Shown piece after piece: positions 48,148 through 61,775 of a stretch of 64,000 nt of DNA. Origin of the DNA: Pectobacterium carotovorum (GTDB lineage: Bacteria; Pseudomonadota; Gammaproteobacteria; Enterobacterales; Enterobacteriaceae). The notes beneath the pieces were generated by a model, which saw only the letters and a program-made list of their open reading frames with translations, was not told the origin of the DNA and made no database searches. Positions within the stretch are counted from its first letter, which is position 1. Each line of letters begins with the position of its first letter. The stretch covers positions 310,001 through 374,000 of the forward strand of contig NZ_FQWI01000001.1 in the NCBI RefSeq assembly GCF_900129615.1. Reading direction: 5' to 3'. The translations under genes were made by a program, and so were the position numbers.

Positions 48148-48174
48148 AAATGCCCGCGAATTTGCGGGCATTTG
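48148..48174. terminator. Terminator between sohB and yciN
   Basis: Stem AAATGCCCGC (48148-48157) pairs with GCGGGCATTT (48164-48173) around GAATTT; bidirectional between convergent genes. Confidence 0.75.
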
Positions 48175-48177
48175 CAT

Positions 48178-48447
48178 TTAATCGATCAAATCGTATTTTT
48201 CGGATAAAACATGCGCAAGATGTTTGAACATGTTAAATACCGCGGTGCTTTTTAAGGTCGGTATTCCGTTCTCATCGAGAAAAAATTCACCGCGAAAAAC
48301 CAATACGCCGTTTTTTTGTTCTACGCTATCAGCGACCATGCCATGCAAATAATCATCGTGATGTTTAATGATGTTATTGGCTTCAATTAATAAGCTCTGG
48401 CGGTCAATAGGGCGCTTTTCTTCGTTAACCTGATGTTCAGGTGACAT
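48178..48447 (-). CDS. yciN: YciN family protein
   Basis: The 89-residue protein matches E. coli YciN (83) with a slightly longer N-terminus. [19 protein letters not shown] and [29 protein letters not shown] are highly conserved. Its function is unknown. AGGAG upstream of the ATG at 48447 supports this start. It is divergent from topA and convergent with sohB. Confidence 0.93.
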   Translation of the reverse strand: MSPEHQVNEEKRPIDRQSLLIEANNIIKHHDDYLHGMVADSVEQKNGVLVFRGEFFLDENGIPTLKSTAVFNMFKHLAHVLSEKYDLID

Positions 48448-48816
48448 GATTGTTACTCCTGTACTCACCCTTGAAAAAGGGGGGCGTTGCACTATATCAA
48501 CAAGGTTATTTCTAAAATCAACACCGCGATTTCAAAACGCAATGCGGTTATTTCAAAAGTCGCATCAAGAGAAAGGGTACTGCGATACGGTTTCAGCGTA
48601 AAGCGTAGATTATGATGCAAATGGACTACATTTTAGGCGCTTACCTGCCGATATTCAGTGTGGCAGGAAGCGGATAAAACAGGGTTTCCATGCTAATTAG
48701 GTTGCGTGCCAATATTTATCAGGTAGAGTGTGGGATTTTGCGCAGTCAGTAGAATCCGCTCTGGATGCCCCGAAAAATATCTGATTTTCAGAAGAATTCA
48801 GCAGGTAATAGTACAT
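48448..48816. other. yciN-topA intergenic region
   Basis: This 369-base region should contain the supercoiling-sensitive topA promoters. No single promoter stands out clearly enough to call; AGGTAA around 48803 is the topA ribosome site. Confidence 0.4.
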
Positions 48817-51417
48817 ATGGGTAAAGCTCTCGTTATCGTCGAGTCCCCGGCAAAAGCCAAAACGATCAATAAGTATTTAGGCAATGACTACGTGGTGAAA
48901 TCCAGCGTCGGTCATGTGCGCGATCTGCCGACGAGTGGCTCAGTCAGTAAAAAGAGCGCGGACTCAACGACTAAAGATAAAACGAAAAAGAAAGTCAAAA
49001 AGGATGAGAAATCCGCGCTAGTTAATCGTATGGGCGTCGACCCTTATCATGGCTGGAAAGCCAACTACGAAATACTGCCGGGTAAGGAGAAGGTTGTCTC
49101 CGAATTAAAAACGCTGGCGGAAAATGCCGACCACATCTATCTCGCAACCGACCTTGACCGCGAAGGGGAAGCCATTGCCTGGCACCTGCGGGAAATCATT
49201 GGTGGTGACGATCAGCGTTTTAGCCGCGTGGTGTTTAACGAAATCACGAAAAATGCCATTAAACAGGCATTTGAAAAACCAGACACGTTGAATATTGACC
49301 GCGTGAATGCCCAGCAGGCGCGCCGGTTTATGGATCGTGTGGTGGGTTACATGGTTTCCCCGCTGCTGTGGAAAAAAATTGCCCGTGGTCTGTCCGCGGG
49401 GCGCGTGCAGTCAGTTGCGGTACGTCTGATTGTCGATCGCGAGCGTGAAATTAAAGCGTTCGTGCCGGAAGAATATTGGGAACTGCACGCTGATTTGCTG
49501 GCAGGCAGCGATATTCAACTGCAAATGCAGGTGACGCACCATAACAGCAAGCCGTTTAAACCGGTTAATAAAGAACAAACGCATGCGGCGGTCAGTCTGC
49601 TTGAGAACGCGCGCTATGTGGTTGCCGATCGTGAAGATAAACCGACCAGCAGCAAACCGGGCGCGCCGTTCATCACCTCCACGCTGCAACAGGCGGCCAG
49701 TACGCGTCTTGGCTTCGGCGTGAAAAAGACCATGATGATGGCGCAGCGTCTGTACGAAGCGGGTTACATTACCTACATGCGTACCGACTCGACGAACCTC
49801 AGTCAGGATGCCTTGACGATGGTGCGTGGCTATATTGGCGAAGAATTCGGTAAGCGCTATCTGCCGGAATCAGCGAACCTTTACAGCAGCAAAGAAAACT
49901 CACAGGAAGCGCACGAAGCGATTCGTCCTTCCGATGTTGGCGTGCTGGCCGACAGTCTGAAAGATATGGAAGCTGATGCGCAGAAACTGTATCAGCTGAT
50001 CTGGCGCCAGTTCGTCGCCTGCCAAATGACGCCTGCGCAATACGACTCCACCACGCTAATCGTGGAAGCGGCCGATTATCAGCTGCGTGCCAAAGGTCGT
50101 ACGCTGCGTTTCGATGGTTGGACGAAAGTCATGCCTGCGTTGCGTAAAAATGATGAAGATCGCACGTTGCCGACCGTGGCCGTGGGCGAAGTGCTGTCGC
50201 TGCAAAAACTGCTGCCAGGGCAACACTTCACCAAACCACCGGCACGCTACAGCGATGCCTCTCTGGTTAAAGAGCTGGAAAAACGTGGGATTGGTCGTCC
50301 GTCTACCTACGCGTCTATTATTTCAACCATTCAAGATCGCGGCTACGTTCGAGTGGAGAACCGCCGTTTCTATGCCGAGAAAATGGGTGAAATCGTTACC
50401 GATCGACTGGAAGAAAACTTCCGCGAATTGATGAATTACGATTTTACCGCACGGATGGAAAGCCGCCTCGATCAGGTCGCCAATAATCAGGCGGAATGGA
50501 AAGCGGTATTGGATGAGTTCTTTAACGAATTTAGCCAGCAGTTGGAAAAGGCAGAACAGGATCCTGAAGAAGGCGGTATGCGCCCCAATGCGATGGTGTT
50601 AACCAGCATTGACTGCCCAACCTGCTCTCGTCAAATGGGGATCCGTACTGCCAGTACTGGCGTGTTCCTGGGTTGTTCCGGCTATGCACTGCCGCCGAAA
50701 GAGCGCTGTAAAACCACGATCAACCTGATACCAGAAACCGAAGTGCTGAACGTGTTGGAAGGCGATGATGCCGAAACCAACGCGTTGCGTGCCCGCCGCC
50801 GCTGTGAAAAATGTGGTACGGCGATGGACAGCTATCTGATTGATAATCAGCGCAAGCTGCACGTTTGCGGGAATAACCCAGCCTGTGACGGATATGAGAT
50901 CGAAGCTGGTGAGTTCCGCATCAAGGGCTATGATGGCCCGATTGTTGAGTGCGAGAAATGTGGCTCAGAGATGCATCTCAAAATGGGACGCTTCGGTAAA
51001 TACATGGCGTGCACCAGCGAGACATGTAGCAACACGCGTAAGATCCTGCGTAATGGCGATGTGGCTCCACCGAAAGAAGATCCGGTGCCGTTGCCTGAGT
51101 TGCCTTGCGAGAAGTCTGATGCCTATTTCGTATTGCGTGACGGCGCGGCAGGGGTCTTCCTTGCGGCCAATACGTTCCCGAAATCTCGCGAAACGCGGGC
51201 ACCGCTGGTAGAAGAACTGGTGCGATTCAAAGATCGTTTACCGGAAAAACTGCGCTATCTGGCTGATGCTCCTGCGGCCGATAACGACGGCAACAAAACG
51301 CAGGTGCGTTTCAGCCGTAAGACCAAACAGCAATATGTCTCGTCAGAGAAAGACGGTAAGGCAACAGGCTGGTCAGCGTTTTACATTGATGGCAAATGGG
51401 TTGAAGGGAAGAAGTAA
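48817..51417 (+). CDS. topA: DNA topoisomerase I
   Basis: The 866-residue type IA enzyme relaxes negative supercoils. The Toprim domain starts at residue 1 ([21 protein letters not shown]) with [10 protein letters not shown]; the active Tyr320 lies in [14 protein letters not shown]. Zinc-ribbon repeats follow after about residue 590: CPTCSRQMG…[33 protein letters not shown]. An upstream frame opening at 48730 is not supported by the family start. It is followed by a terminator, then cysB in its usual place. Confidence 0.97.
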   Translation: MGKALVIVESPAKAKTINKYLGNDYVVKSSVGHVRDLPTSGSVSKKSADSTTKDKTKKKVKKDEKSALVNRMGVDPYHGWKANYEILPGKEKVVSELKTLAENADHIYLATDLDREGEAIAWHLREIIGGDDQRFSRVVFNEITKNAIKQAFEKPDTLNIDRVNAQQARRFMDRVVGYMVSPLLWKKIARGLSAGRVQSVAVRLIVDREREIKAFVPEEYWELHADLLAGSDIQLQMQVTHHNSKPFKPVNKEQTHAAVSLLENARYVVADREDKPTSSKPGAPFITSTLQQAASTRLGFGVKKTMMMAQRLYEAGYITYMRTDSTNLSQDALTMVRGYIGEEFGKRYLPESANLYSSKENSQEAHEAIRPSDVGVLADSLKDMEADAQKLYQLIWRQFVACQMTPAQYDSTTLIVEAADYQLRAKGRTLRFDGWTKVMPALRKNDEDRTLPTVAVGEVLSLQKLLPGQHFTKPPARYSDASLVKELEKRGIGRPSTYASIISTIQDRGYVRVENRRFYAEKMGEIVTDRLEENFRELMNYDFTARMESRLDQVANNQAEWKAVLDEFFNEFSQQLEKAEQDPEEGGMRPNAMVLTSIDCPTCSRQMGIRTASTGVFLGCSGYALPPKERCKTTINLIPETEVLNVLEGDDAETNALRARRRCEKCGTAMDSYLIDNQRKLHVCGNNPACDGYEIEAGEFRIKGYDGPIVECEKCGSEMHLKMGRFGKYMACTSETCSNTRKILRNGDVAPPKEDPVPLPELPCEKSDAYFVLRDGAAGVFLAANTFPKSRETRAPLVEELVRFKDRLPEKLRYLADAPAADNDGNKTQVRFSRKTKQQYVSSEKDGKATGWSAFYIDGKWVEGKK

Positions 51418-51471
51418 CCTCTTTCTGTCACCCCGCGCATAACCCGGTTATGTGTAAGACATCGCTAAATC

Positions 51472-51497
51472 AAGCCAGCCGCAAGGCTGGCTTTTTC
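51472..51497 (+). terminator. Terminator of topA
   Basis: Stem AAGCCAGCC (51472-51480), loop GCAA, GGCTGGCTT (51485-51493) followed by TTT. Confidence 0.9.
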
Positions 51498-52771
<1,274 letters not shown>

Positions 52772-52802
52772 GCGTTATCAGACGTGCATGAGCACTAACG
52801 TA

Positions 52803-52829
52803 AAAAAGCCAGACAGTGTCTGGCTTTTT
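52803..52829. terminator. Terminator after cysB
   Basis: Stem AGCCAGACA (52807-52815) pairs with TGTCTGGCT (52817-52825), flanked by an A-run and a T5 run; may serve convergent cysB and dtpA. Confidence 0.88.
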
Positions 52830-52903
52830 GTCATCTGGCGATCACTCACTCTTCACCAATAACACTTCACACAATCATTTCCGTAAAGTGTTCTGCCTGG
52901 TTA

Positions 52904-54421
52904 TCAGGCAGAGGCTGTCGTCGTGACGGCGTCCGCAGGGGCATCGGTGACATCCTGCGTCATACGTGTCAGTTTCGGCGCAGTCAGCAGCATCAGAACG
53001 GCGATGATGCCCGTAACGATACCAATCTGCATGAAGACAGTGCTGTAAACCTCAAGAGACGCGTGCGGGTCTACAACGTTCTCAGGCACGGCCATCATAT
53101 TCGCAACGTAGCCTGCGATAATCGCAGCACCGGCTGTAGTCAGGAACCAGGCACCCATGATAAAACCCATCAGACGCTGTGGCACCAGTTGGGCGACCAT
53201 CGCCAGACCCAGACCGGAAATCATCAGCTCACCGATGCTTTGTAGCCCGTAGCAGAGGATCAGCCAGTTGACGGACACAATACCCTGATCGTTCGCCATG
53301 CTGGCACCCCACGGCAGCACCAGAAACGCGCCGGAGCACAGCACCATACCAACCGCAAACTTGTGCGCCATCGGCAACTGGTCGCCCATTTTGTTATAAA
53401 TCGCAGCCAGAAGCGGGCTGGCTACCATGATCCAGAACGGGTTGAGCGCCTGGTACTGCTCCGGCTCAAAAGCAAAACCTAAAATTGAATGCTCAACGTT
53501 GCGAATGGCAAAGAAGTTCAGCGATGTTGGCATTTGGCTATACAACACAAAGAAGACAACGGCTTCTAACATTAGCAATAACGCGACGATCATTTTCCGC
53601 CGTTCAGCGCCTTGAACAGCAAACATCTCTTTGATGAAAATAATCACGACGACCATGGCAATTAAGGCCAAAATCCAGCGAGCGATACTTTGATGGTGTA
53701 ACAACCAAGTGGACACCGCGATCAAAGCAGCAATACCAATCAGCGAATTCAATAGTTTTGGCAAATGAATCGGTTGGAAATCTGGCTGAGAACCTTGTGT
53801 GTTGACCCACTTGCGGCAGAACATAAAGTTAACCAGCGTCAGAATCATACCGACTACGCTAAGAGAGAAGGCCACGCTCCAGCCATAGTGTGCGGCAAGC
53901 CACGGCGTAGCCAGCATAGAAAAGAAGGAGCCGATATTTATCGCCATATAGTACATGGTGAAGGCACCGTCCAGACGCGGATCGTCTTTCGCATAGCAGG
54001 TAGACAGCAGGGCCGACGGGTTAGCTTTAAACAATCCGTTACCAACGGCGATGGTGGCCATACCGATATACACCCACGTCACACTGTGGCCTGAATAAGC
54101 AATCATGGTGTAACCGATCGCCAGCACGATAGCACCCAGTACGATCACACGTTTAGTGCCGAGGACTTTATCACCCAGCCAGCCGCCAATGGCGACGAAA
54201 CCGTAGACCAGCGCACTGAATGAGGAGAAAAGGGTAATGGAGTCGGTTTCGGACATACCCAGCATTTTGACCAGATAGACCGCCATAATGCCTTGCAGAC
54301 CGTAGTAGCCAAAACGCTCCCACAGCTCGATGCTAAAGATGAGATAAAACGCTTTTGGTTGTTTGAAGGCGTTCATGCTGACGCTTTCAGGGGATTCGCT
54401 GTTGTTGTTTGCTGTTGACAC
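52904..54421 (-). CDS. dtpA: Dipeptide/tripeptide proton symporter DtpA (POT family)
   Basis: The 505-residue transporter has 14 membrane segments expected for bacterial POT proteins. [21 protein letters not shown] contains the ExxERFxYY proton/peptide motif. [24 protein letters not shown] is the second POT signature. The GTG at 54421 has AGAGG upstream and gives the family N-terminus STANNN; the frame upstream of it is unrelated. It duplicates peptide-uptake capacity with Opp. It is separated from nth by a long gap. Confidence 0.95.
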   Translation of the reverse strand: MSTANNNSESPESVSMNAFKQPKAFYLIFSIELWERFGYYGLQGIMAVYLVKMLGMSETDSITLFSSFSALVYGFVAIGGWLGDKVLGTKRVIVLGAIVLAIGYTMIAYSGHSVTWVYIGMATIAVGNGLFKANPSALLSTCYAKDDPRLDGAFTMYYMAINIGSFFSMLATPWLAAHYGWSVAFSLSVVGMILTLVNFMFCRKWVNTQGSQPDFQPIHLPKLLNSLIGIAALIAVSTWLLHHQSIARWILALIAMVVVIIFIKEMFAVQGAERRKMIVALLLMLEAVVFFVLYSQMPTSLNFFAIRNVEHSILGFAFEPEQYQALNPFWIMVASPLLAAIYNKMGDQLPMAHKFAVGMVLCSGAFLVLPWGASMANDQGIVSVNWLILCYGLQSIGELMISGLGLAMVAQLVPQRLMGFIMGAWFLTTAGAAIIAGYVANMMAVPENVVDPHASLEVYSTVFMQIGIVTGIIAVLMLLTAPKLTRMTQDVTDAPADAVTTTASA

Positions 54422-55066
54422 AAAGACCTCTGATTTTACCTGTCTCGTTTTTTTTAACGAGAAAATAACAAGAGTGAGGCAGTGAAACTGCAACCTCTTT
54501 TGACTAGTTATGGGAAGGAAAAACGGCGCTATATTGACGTGATTTTACGGACAGACAAGTCATTTGACATGTTTTGTTACAAGTGGTTTTTGTCGCGGGA
54601 TAAAACCAGAAATTAAATGTTATGCAGAGTTTAATTTCATAACTTGCTTTTGCTTCAAATTATTATCTCGGTTTGTTGTATTTTGTTTTTCAAAAAGGGA
54701 TATAATCTGCCTTTTTGTTGAAATCAAGATAATATCATTAACTATGAATGAATATGCGGTTTAATCTTTTGCATATCACTAAATATGTAGTGAGTATAAA
54801 AATCCATCAAATGCGTACGATAAAATAAAATACGACATAATCACGCAAGGTGACATTCAATCACTAAATTTTCTATTAAAAATAACTTATTAGCCTTAAA
54901 TAGTGGTTACTTGTACTTTTATACAGGCTTTTGGGTAGAAGAATCCGCTACAACGCATCGAATAAACCGTCAGAGCAGAGTTGCCTGAGCAATAGGACGC
55001 AGAGAACACGCGGTTCACGTTGAGAGTGAGAGAGCGAAAGACAAAGTGGAGTGTGGAATAACCGAT
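54422..55066. other. dtpA-nth intergenic region
   Basis: About 650 bases, very AT-rich from 54540 to 54930. It contains no protein-coding frame of conviction; small open frames there lack ribosome sites. In E. coli gst lies upstream of dtpA, but no trace of it is seen. Confidence 0.5.
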
Positions 55067-55090
55067 AAAGAAGGTCTGGCGCTCCAGACC
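55067..55090 (-). terminator. Terminator of the rsx-nth operon
   Basis: Stem GGTCTGG (55073-55079) pairs with CCAGACC (55084-55090), loop of four. On the minus strand it is followed by TTCTTTATCGG. It lies eight bases after the nth stop codon. Confidence 0.7.
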
Positions 55091-55098
55091 ACAGCAGA

Positions 55099-55734
55099 TT
55101 AGGCGTCGACCTTTTCGCCGAACTCACATAGATCTTCAATCAGGCAGGAGCCACAGCGCGGTTTACGGGCAATGCAGGTGTAACGACCATGCAGGATTAA
55201 CCAGTGATGGCAGTCGACTTTAAATTCTGCCGGAACGACTTTCAGCAGTTTTTCCTCTACCTGTTCGACATTTTTACCCGGAGCGAATCCTGTCCGGTTA
55301 CTGACGCGAAAGATGTGAGTATCAACGGCAATCGTCGGCCAGCCAAATGCGGTATTCAGAACGACGTTTGCTGTTTTTCGGCCTACACCGGGTAAGGCTT
55401 CCAGTGCGGTGCGATCTTCGGGAACCTGCCCCTGATGCTTTTCCAGTAACAAACGGCAGGTCTTAATGACGTTCTCCGCTTTGCTGTTAAACAGGCCAAT
55501 CGTCTTGATGTAGCCTTTAACGCCGTCTACACCGAGTTCAAGCAGGGCTTCCGGCGTGTTGGCAACAGGGTAGAGCTTTGCCGTTGCTTTGTTGACGCTG
55601 ACATCGGTTGCCTGTGCGGAAAGCAGTACGGCGATCAGCAATTCAAACGGCGTGCTGAAATGTAGTTCAGTCGTCGGATGGGGATTGTTGTCGCGTAAAC
55701 GCGTTAAGATCTCAATCCGCTTGGTCTTGTTCAC
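55099..55734 (-). CDS. nth: Endonuclease III
   Basis: The 211-residue DNA glycosylase/AP lyase removes oxidised pyrimidines. The helix-hairpin-helix [13 protein letters not shown] holds catalytic Lys120, and Asp138 is in AVDTHIFRV. The C-terminal iron-sulfur site has C-x6-C-x2-C-x5-C spacing ([17 protein letters not shown]). It starts with GTG overlapping the rsxE stop by four bases (GTGA), so it belongs to the rsx operon. Confidence 0.97.
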   Translation of the reverse strand: MNKTKRIEILTRLRDNNPHPTTELHFSTPFELLIAVLLSAQATDVSVNKATAKLYPVANTPEALLELGVDGVKGYIKTIGLFNSKAENVIKTCRLLLEKHQGQVPEDRTALEALPGVGRKTANVVLNTAFGWPTIAVDTHIFRVSNRTGFAPGKNVEQVEEKLLKVVPAEFKVDCHHWLILHGRYTCIARKPRCGSCLIEDLCEFGEKVDA

Positions 55735-56438
55735 AGCGATTCCCCTACGGCACCGGTCACCGGTGCAGTTTTCCCTTCGGCAACAGCAGCACGGGCTCGG
55801 CGTTGTTTCATTTTCTCATCGATCAAATATTTCACTGCCAGCAACAGTCCCAGACCGATAAATGCGCCCGGTGGCAACATCGCCAGCAGGAAAGGGGAAT
55901 CAAGGTGGACAACCTCAATGCGGAGAACCTTAGCCCAACTGCCCAGCAGCAAATCCGCGCCGTCGAATAGCGTGCCGTTACCCAGAATCTCACGTAAAGA
56001 ACCGAGTACCACCAGTGCGCTGGTCGCCCCCAGGCCCATTGCCATACCGTCAATGGCGGAAGGGAAAACCGCATTCTTGGAGGCAAAGGCTTCTGCCCGG
56101 CCGATAACGATACAGTTCGTCACGATCAGCGGAATAAAAATCCCCAAAGATTGATATAACCCGTAGGCGTAGGCGTTGATCAGCATCTGTACGGTGCTGA
56201 CCACCGAGGCGATGATCATGACGTAAATGGGAATACGGATTTCCGCTGGCACCCAGCGGCGTAGCGCGGAGACAGCCATGTTGGTACAGGTGAGAACCAG
56301 CGTGGTTGCCAGCCCTAATCCCAGCGCGTTAGTCGCGGTTGATGACACAGCCAGCAGGGGACACAGGCCCAGCAATTGAACCAGTGCTGAGTTGTTTTTC
56401 CATAACCCTTCAACGAAAAGTGCTTTGGTTTGACTCAT
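55731..56438 (-). CDS. rsxE: Rsx/Rnf complex subunit RsxE
   Basis: The 235-residue membrane protein has about six helices, related to Rsx[29 protein letters not shown] and [17 protein letters not shown] are characteristic and include the paired conserved cysteines of the intramembrane iron-sulfur site. It is part of the electron-transport complex that keeps SoxR reduced. It overlaps rsxG (ATGA) and nth. Confidence 0.96.
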   Translation of the reverse strand: MSQTKALFVEGLWKNNSALVQLLGLCPLLAVSSTATNALGLGLATTLVLTCTNMAVSALRRWVPAEIRIPIYVMIIASVVSTVQMLINAYAYGLYQSLGIFIPLIVTNCIVIGRAEAFASKNAVFPSAIDGMAMGLGATSALVVLGSLREILGNGTLFDGADLLLGSWAKVLRIEVVHLDSPFLLAMLPPGAFIGLGLLLAVKYLIDEKMKQRRARAAVAEGKTAPVTGAVGESL

Positions 56439-57064
56439 TGGTTCTCTCCACAGGCGGACAGCGTATTGATTTGTGATGGCAGCGTTTGCAGGTAAAGGGC
56501 GCTGCGTTTTACGCTATTAATAACGGCGCGTGGCGTAATGGTGGCGCCGGTAAATTGATCAAACATTCCGCCTTCCTTTTTCACTGCCCAGCGGGTGTCA
56601 TGCTCGCCCTGTACCACTAGCCCAGTAAACCGAGTGATCCAGTCAGAAATCCGCACTTCGATTTTATCACCCAGCCCCGGTGTTTCATGGTGTTCGGTCA
56701 CGCGGACGCCGAGTACCTTACCGTGAAAATCGGCACCAACCAGCAGCCGAATCGCTCCAGAATAACCATCCGGCGCGGTACTTTCCAGTGCGGCGGCGAC
56801 CGGTTCACCATTCTGACGAGCGATGAAAACGCGGTGCGGTGCTGACGACCCCAATGCTGGATTAGTGACAACGTAACACTCTTTCTGAATGTCACTATTG
56901 TATAACTCGGCGGGAACGACCTGATCCAACAGCATCTTTTGTTGCAGCATCGCCTGATGCGAAATTGTGGGTTCCGTTAACATGTTCACGATGGCTGTAA
57001 TTGCCGTCGTGAATGCCGCAAACAGAGCCAGTGTCATCGCGTGGCGGCGCATAGTGGTAAACAT
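56435..57064 (-). CDS. rsxG: Rsx/Rnf complex subunit RsxG
   Basis: The 209-residue protein has one N-terminal membrane anchor ([20 protein letters not shown]) and a periplasmic FMN-binding domain. FMN is expected to be attached to Thr175 in [13 protein letters not shown]. It lies 10 bases after rsxD and overlaps rsxE. Confidence 0.96.
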   Translation of the reverse strand: MFTTMRRHAMTLALFAAFTTAITAIVNMLTEPTISHQAMLQQKMLLDQVVPAELYNSDIQKECYVVTNPALGSSAPHRVFIARQNGEPVAAALESTAPDGYSGAIRLLVGADFHGKVLGVRVTEHHETPGLGDKIEVRISDWITRFTGLVVQGEHDTRWAVKKEGGMFDQFTGATITPRAVINSVKRSALYLQTLPSQINTLSACGENQ

Positions 57065-57074
57065 GGTCTGCTCC

Positions 57075-58130
57075 TTAGCGATGATGGCCGTAAGCGCGTG
57101 GCTTGGTGTAATAGTCGATCAGCGGCACGGTGATATTTGCCAGCAGAACGGCAAATGCGACGCCATCTGGGTAGCCGCCGTAGGTACGAATCAACCAGAC
57201 CAGTAACCCAATCAGCGCCCCGAAAATCAGACGACCCCGGTTCGTGGTTGATGCGGTAACGGGATCGGTCGCAATGAAAAATGCGCCAAGCATAGTGGCA
57301 CCGGACAGCAGGTGTAGCAGCGGTGGCGCGAATTTCTCCGGTGCGATGATCCAGCTTAGTGAGGCGCAGAACATCAGCGACAGCAGGAAACTGACCGGAA
57401 TATGCCAGCGAATGGTGCCGCGCATCAGCAAAAACAGCCCGCCGATGAGAAAACCGATATTCACCCACTGCCAGCCAATACCGGACAGCGATTGGGCAAA
57501 CATCGGCTGTTGCAGAATGTCCTGCGGCGTTTGGCCTGAGCGCAGGCTGGTTTTAAACGTATCCAGCGGGGTGGCCTGACTGACGCCATCAACATTGTGC
57601 ATCAACTGCTGCATGGTGTGTCCGTCAGGCGTGTGTCCGGTAAAGATGATCACTAACGCATCATGAAAATCGACGGCAATGGTTTGCAGCGGCACAGGTG
57701 GCAGCCAGCTCGTCATCTGAACCGGGAAAGAGATCAGCAGCACTACATAGCCAATCATCGCGGGGTTAAAGGGGTTCTGCCCTAAGCCGCCATATAGCTG
57801 TTTGGCGATAATGATAGCGAAGACAGTTGCCATGACCACCATCCACCAGGGGGCTAGCGGCGGCAGACTGATGCCAAGCAGCACGGCGGTCAGTAGGGCG
57901 GAATTATCAGCCAGCGTGGTGCGTACGGCAAATTTTCTCAGTGACAATGTCACGCCTTCTGCGATAAGCGCAGTGGCGGACGCCAGCCCAACCTGAATCA
58001 GGTTACCGTAACCAAAGAAATAGACCTGCGCCAGCATGCCAGGCAGGCAGGCCAGAATGACCAACAGCATGATGCGCTGTGTGCGCTGCTGGTTATGTGT
58101 GAACGGTGAACTCGCAATTCTAAAAGCCAT
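57075..58130 (-). CDS. rsxD: Rsx/Rnf complex subunit RsxD
   Basis: The 351-residue membrane subunit has about nine helices. The second covalent FMN is expected at Thr187 in [13 protein letters not shown], same number as in E. coli. [19 protein letters not shown] is another conserved block. Its start follows the rsxC stop with no gap. Confidence 0.96.
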   Translation of the reverse strand: MAFRIASSPFTHNQQRTQRIMLLVILACLPGMLAQVYFFGYGNLIQVGLASATALIAEGVTLSLRKFAVRTTLADNSALLTAVLLGISLPPLAPWWMVVMATVFAIIIAKQLYGGLGQNPFNPAMIGYVVLLISFPVQMTSWLPPVPLQTIAVDFHDALVIIFTGHTPDGHTMQQLMHNVDGVSQATPLDTFKTSLRSGQTPQDILQQPMFAQSLSGIGWQWVNIGFLIGGLFLLMRGTIRWHIPVSFLLSLMFCASLSWIIAPEKFAPPLLHLLSGATMLGAFFIATDPVTASTTNRGRLIFGALIGLLVWLIRTYGGYPDGVAFAVLLANITVPLIDYYTKPRAYGHHR

Positions 58131-58703
58131 TTATTCCTCTTGATATGACGATGCCTGCGCGGCTTTACGGGCTTTACGGGCTTTAACGCGAGCGATAGCG
58201 GCGGCAACGGCAGCCTTACGCGGATCTTCCGGTTCTTGTACTTCCACGACGGCGATCGGCTCTGGCACCACGTCAGGGGTAGCCGACGGAACAGGCTCTT
58301 CCACGTTTGTTGTAGATTGCTGCGCGGCTTTACGAGCTTTAACGCGAGCGATAGCGGCAGCCACGGCAGCCTTACGCGGATCTTCTGGCTCTTGTACTTC
58401 AACAACGGCGACGGGTTCTGCTACTACGTCAGGGGCAGACGCCGGAACAGACTCCTCCGTGTTTGTTGTCGATTGCTGCGCGGCTTTACGAGCTTTAACA
58501 CGCGCGATAGCGGCAGCCACGGCAGCCTTGCGTGGATCTTCTGGCTCCTGTGCTTCCACGATGGAGATAGGTTCTGCCACTACGTTGGAAACCGCAGGCG
58601 CCGCCGCTTCTTCCGTACTTTCCGGGCTTACCTCAGACTGCTGTGCAGCCTTACGCGCTTTAACGCGTGCCAGAGCGGCGGCCACGGCGGCTTTGCGTGG
58701 ATC
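58131..58703 (-). repeat. Tandem repeat within rsxC, about 156-bp period
   Basis: Four near-identical units code for [11 protein letters not shown](I/L)ARVKARKAA followed by a variable Pro/Glu/Val linker. The last three units differ by few bases. The last unit has KARKARKAA, a local three-residue duplication. Confidence 0.85.
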
Positions 58704-60407
58704 GTCAAGCTCGGCAGAGGGAACATCAACTGCTGGCGTTTCTTGCTGCACCTGTTTTTCACGTGACCGTTCTTCACGCAGCTGTTCTTCACGTATTAAT
58801 GCTTTGCGGGCAGCGCGCGCGGCGATGGCGGCACTGTTATCCGGCTGTGCATCAGGGATTACCTCGATTGGCGAACCGACCTCTGTTGCGGCGGTTTGCT
58901 TACGGCGTACGCGCTCCAACGCCGCCTGAACGGCATCTTTATCCGTGGTGGATACGCCAGCCGCAGCCTGTTTATGGCGCAATTCGCGAGCCGCTTTTTC
59001 TCGTTCCAGACGGGCCTGTTTAGCATCAAAACGTACTTTGGCTTGCGCGGCACGCTGTGCCTCTTCGTCGATGGCCCGAATTTCGGCCTTTTCCTGACGG
59101 TAATACTGTACCAGCGGAATATTGCTGGGGCAGACGTAAGCACAGGCACCACACTCGATGCAGTCAAAAAGATGGTGATTGCGGGCTTTTTCGTGTTCCT
59201 GCCCACGGCTGAACCAGTAAAGCTGCTGCGGCAAGAGTCCCGCCGGACAGGCATCGGCACATTTGCTACAGCGAATACAGGATTGTTCTTCGGCAACCGG
59301 CTCCATTTCCGTGTGTGACGGCGCGAGCAGGCAGTTGCTGATTTTGACGATAGGCACATCCAGCGACGGCAGGGTAAAGCCCATCAGCGGCCCCCCCATC
59401 ACCACCATCGGCTGCTTATTGACGTGGAAGCCGCCCTGTTTGAGCAGGTGACGTACTGGCGTACCCAGTCGTGCCCAGACGTTGCCGGGCTGACGCAAGG
59501 CTTCACCCGTTAGCGTCACCACGCGTTCGGTGAGCGATTCGCCGTCGATCACGGCACGTTTGATAGCAAAAGCCGTACCGACGTTCTGCATCAGCACGCC
59601 AATGGCGGCGGAGTGTTTACCGAACGGCACTTCTTTGCCAGTCAGAATCTTGGTGAGCTGCTTGGCACCGCCTGACGGATATTTGGTTGGGATGACGCGC
59701 AGCTGCATGTCGCTGCGCTTACCCAAGGCCAGCCGCAGGGCGCTGATGGCTTCCGGTTTGTTATCTTCTATCCCAATAAGAATGCGTTTTGGCTGCAATA
59801 GGAATGACAAAATCTCGACGCCCTGAATAATCTCCTCGGCGCACTCCTGCATGAGTCGATCGTCGGCGGTAATATAGGGTTCACACTCTGCGCCGTTGAT
59901 AATCAGGGTTTCAATCCCGCGCATCCCGCCTTGTAACTTGGCTGCGGTAGGGAAACCTGCACCGCCTAAGCCTGCAATGCCAGCCTGATGCAGATGGGCA
60001 AGCAGGGTATCAACGCTTTGTGCGCGATAATCCGTAAAGGTCTGGCGCTCGCACCAGCGATCGTCGCCATCCGGCACGATGATGATGCTGAGTTCGGACA
60101 GACCAGATGGATGCGCCGTCGTGTGCTGACGAATCGCGTTCACCGTTCCCGACGTCGGTGCGTGAACGGGCAACGTGCGGCCTTTTCCCCGCGTTAACGG
60201 CTGACCGCGCAGGACTTTATCGCCGACGCTGACGCAGATCTCGCCTTCAGGGCCAAGATGCTGCTTGAGCGGAATAATGAACTGTTCTGGCAGCGGAATC
60301 TGGCGCAGTGGTATCTGGCTGGACTGCGTCTTCATTTCCGGCGGATGAATGCCTCCGTCGAAATCCCAGATCCTGTCTTTTTTAAAGGCGGAAAACAGCT
60401 TAAGCAT
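58131..60407 (-). CDS. rsxC: Rsx/Rnf complex subunit RsxC
   Basis: The 758-residue NADH-accepting subunit has the FMN/NADH region with [14 protein letters not shown] near 145-160 and two 4Fe-4S sites, [18 protein letters not shown] near 376 and [16 protein letters not shown] near 415. The remaining third is Ala/Lys/Arg/Glu-rich coiled coil ending in four copies of a [20 protein letters not shown] module at about residues 569, 624, 676 and 728, with a 52-55-residue period. Copy number may vary among strains. It overlaps rsxB by eight bases. Confidence 0.96.
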   Translation of the reverse strand: MLKLFSAFKKDRIWDFDGGIHPPEMKTQSSQIPLRQIPLPEQFIIPLKQHLGPEGEICVSVGDKVLRGQPLTRGKGRTLPVHAPTSGTVNAIRQHTTAHPSGLSELSIIIVPDGDDRWCERQTFTDYRAQSVDTLLAHLHQAGIAGLGGAGFPTAAKLQGGMRGIETLIINGAECEPYITADDRLMQECAEEIIQGVEILSFLLQPKRILIGIEDNKPEAISALRLALGKRSDMQLRVIPTKYPSGGAKQLTKILTGKEVPFGKHSAAIGVLMQNVGTAFAIKRAVIDGESLTERVVTLTGEALRQPGNVWARLGTPVRHLLKQGGFHVNKQPMVVMGGPLMGFTLPSLDVPIVKISNCLLAPSHTEMEPVAEEQSCIRCSKCADACPAGLLPQQLYWFSRGQEHEKARNHHLFDCIECGACAYVCPSNIPLVQYYRQEKAEIRAIDEEAQRAAQAKVRFDAKQARLEREKAARELRHKQAAAGVSTTDKDAVQAALERVRRKQTAATEVGSPIEVIPDAQPDNSAAIAARAARKALIREEQLREERSREKQVQQETPAVDVPSAELDDPRKAAVAAALARVKARKAAQQSEVSPESTEEAAAPAVSNVVAEPISIVEAQEPEDPRKAAVAAAIARVKARKAAQQSTTNTEESVPASAPDVVAEPVAVVEVQEPEDPRKAAVAAAIARVKARKAAQQSTTNVEEPVPSATPDVVPEPIAVVEVQEPEDPRKAAVAAAIARVKARKARKAAQASSYQEE

Positions 60408-60978
60408 GTCGTTCTACTTGAATAACGCGTACTGGAATCGTATCGAGATCCCATTTCCAGTTAGCGGGAGTCGGCGCGATAGGACGTAATTCGATACAGT
60501 CTGTCGGGCAAGGGGAGACGCAGAGATCGCAGCCGGTGCACAAATCGCTGACGACGGTGTGTACCGCTTTGGTACTGCCGATGATGGCATCAACCGGACA
60601 GGCCTGAATGCACTTGGTGCAGCCGATGCAGTTGCTTTCATCGATCCAGGCAACATGGCGTGCGGGGGCTTGAACATCGGCGTCGCCTTCCAGCGGCTGC
60701 GGATCGACGTTGAGCTTTTCAGCCAGCTTCAACATCATCGCTTCGCCGCCGGGGCCACACTTATTAATACTTTCACCATTCAGCGCGACCGCTTCGGCGT
60801 AAGGCCGACAGCCGGGGTAACCGCACTGGCCGCACTGACTTTGTGGCAGCATGGCTTCCACTTCTTCCACGATCGGATCGTTTTCGACTTCAAACCGACG
60901 GGAGGCGTAACCGAGCACCAGACCGAATGCCAGCGCGAGTGCGCTTAATGCCGCAATGGCGATCCAGATAGCGGTCAT
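60400..60978 (-). CDS. rsxB: Rsx/Rnf complex subunit RsxB
   Basis: A 192-residue ferredoxin-like subunit with an N-terminal membrane helix. The Fe-S domain holds CGQCGYPGC (Cys49, 52, 57) and a later Cys; two 4Fe-4S motifs follow, [16 protein letters not shown] and [16 protein letters not shown]. It overlaps rsxA by one base (TGATG) and rsxC by eight. Confidence 0.97.
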   Translation of the reverse strand: MTAIWIAIAALSALALAFGLVLGYASRRFEVENDPIVEEVEAMLPQSQCGQCGYPGCRPYAEAVALNGESINKCGPGGEAMMLKLAEKLNVDPQPLEGDADVQAPARHVAWIDESNCIGCTKCIQACPVDAIIGSTKAVHTVVSDLCTGCDLCVSPCPTDCIELRPIAPTPANWKWDLDTIPVRVIQVERHA

Positions 60979-61559
60979 CAGAATTTCACCAATCCGGTAA
61001 AGCCCATAAACGCCAGCGACATGAGGCCGGCGGTGATCAGTGCGATAGACGAGCCTCGGAAGGGCGCGGGAATATCCGACACGGCGAGACGTTCCCTAAT
61101 GGCGGCAAAGAGCACCATCACCAGCGAGAAGCCGGCCGCGCCGCCGAAACCATAAATCGTCGATTGCAGGAAACCGTGTGACAGGTTGATGTTGAGCAGA
61201 ACGACGCCAAGCACTGCACAGTTGGTGGTAATCAGCGGCAGGAAAATCCCCAGCAGGCGATATAGCTCAGGGCTGACTTTGCGTACGAACATCTCGGAGA
61301 ACTGTACCACCACGGCAAGCACCAAAATAAAAGCCATGGTGCGCAAATAGAGAATATCGAGCGGAACCAGAATAAATTCGTTGATAAGCCAGGAGAACAT
61401 GGAGCCCAACGTCATAACAAACGTGGTCGCCATGCCCATGCCAATCGCCGTCTCGAGTTTTTTGGACACACCCATAAAGGGGCACAGCCCAAGAAACTTC
61501 ACTAAGACGAAATTATTTACCAGAAGGATGCTAACAAAGAGCAATGCGTATTCGGTCAT
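60978..61559 (-). CDS. rsxA: Rsx/Rnf complex subunit RsxA
   Basis: A 193-residue membrane protein with six helices starting [49 protein letters not shown] carries the second conserved Cys. First gene of the operon. The frame opens further upstream to 61625, but the ATG at 61559 gives the exact E. coli length. In E. coli ydgK lies between this gene and cnu; it is absent here. Confidence 0.97.
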   Translation of the reverse strand: MTEYALLFVSILLVNNFVLVKFLGLCPFMGVSKKLETAIGMGMATTFVMTLGSMFSWLINEFILVPLDILYLRTMAFILVLAVVVQFSEMFVRKVSPELYRLLGIFLPLITTNCAVLGVVLLNINLSHGFLQSTIYGFGGAAGFSLVMVLFAAIRERLAVSDIPAPFRGSSIALITAGLMSLAFMGFTGLVKF

Positions 61560-61775
61560 TACGGTGCCTAGAAAACAAAACCGGACTATTATCAGGCATT
61601 GTTGGGTTTTCGACAACATACCCAAAGTAGGGTTATCGCCGTCCCCTTCAAGGGGCGGAAGGTCAGATTCGCTTAATAAGAGAAGCGCCGGGCTATTATA
61701 CAGTAACGAGCAGGGCGTTCTGCGTAATATCCCGGAAGTAAATTATTGCATAACTATGCTTTTTATTGCTAACAA

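Noticed and set aside
54564-54764. 66-codon frame in the dtpA-nth gap
   Set aside because: AT-rich, no ribosome site, Phe/Cys-rich composition; likely chance.
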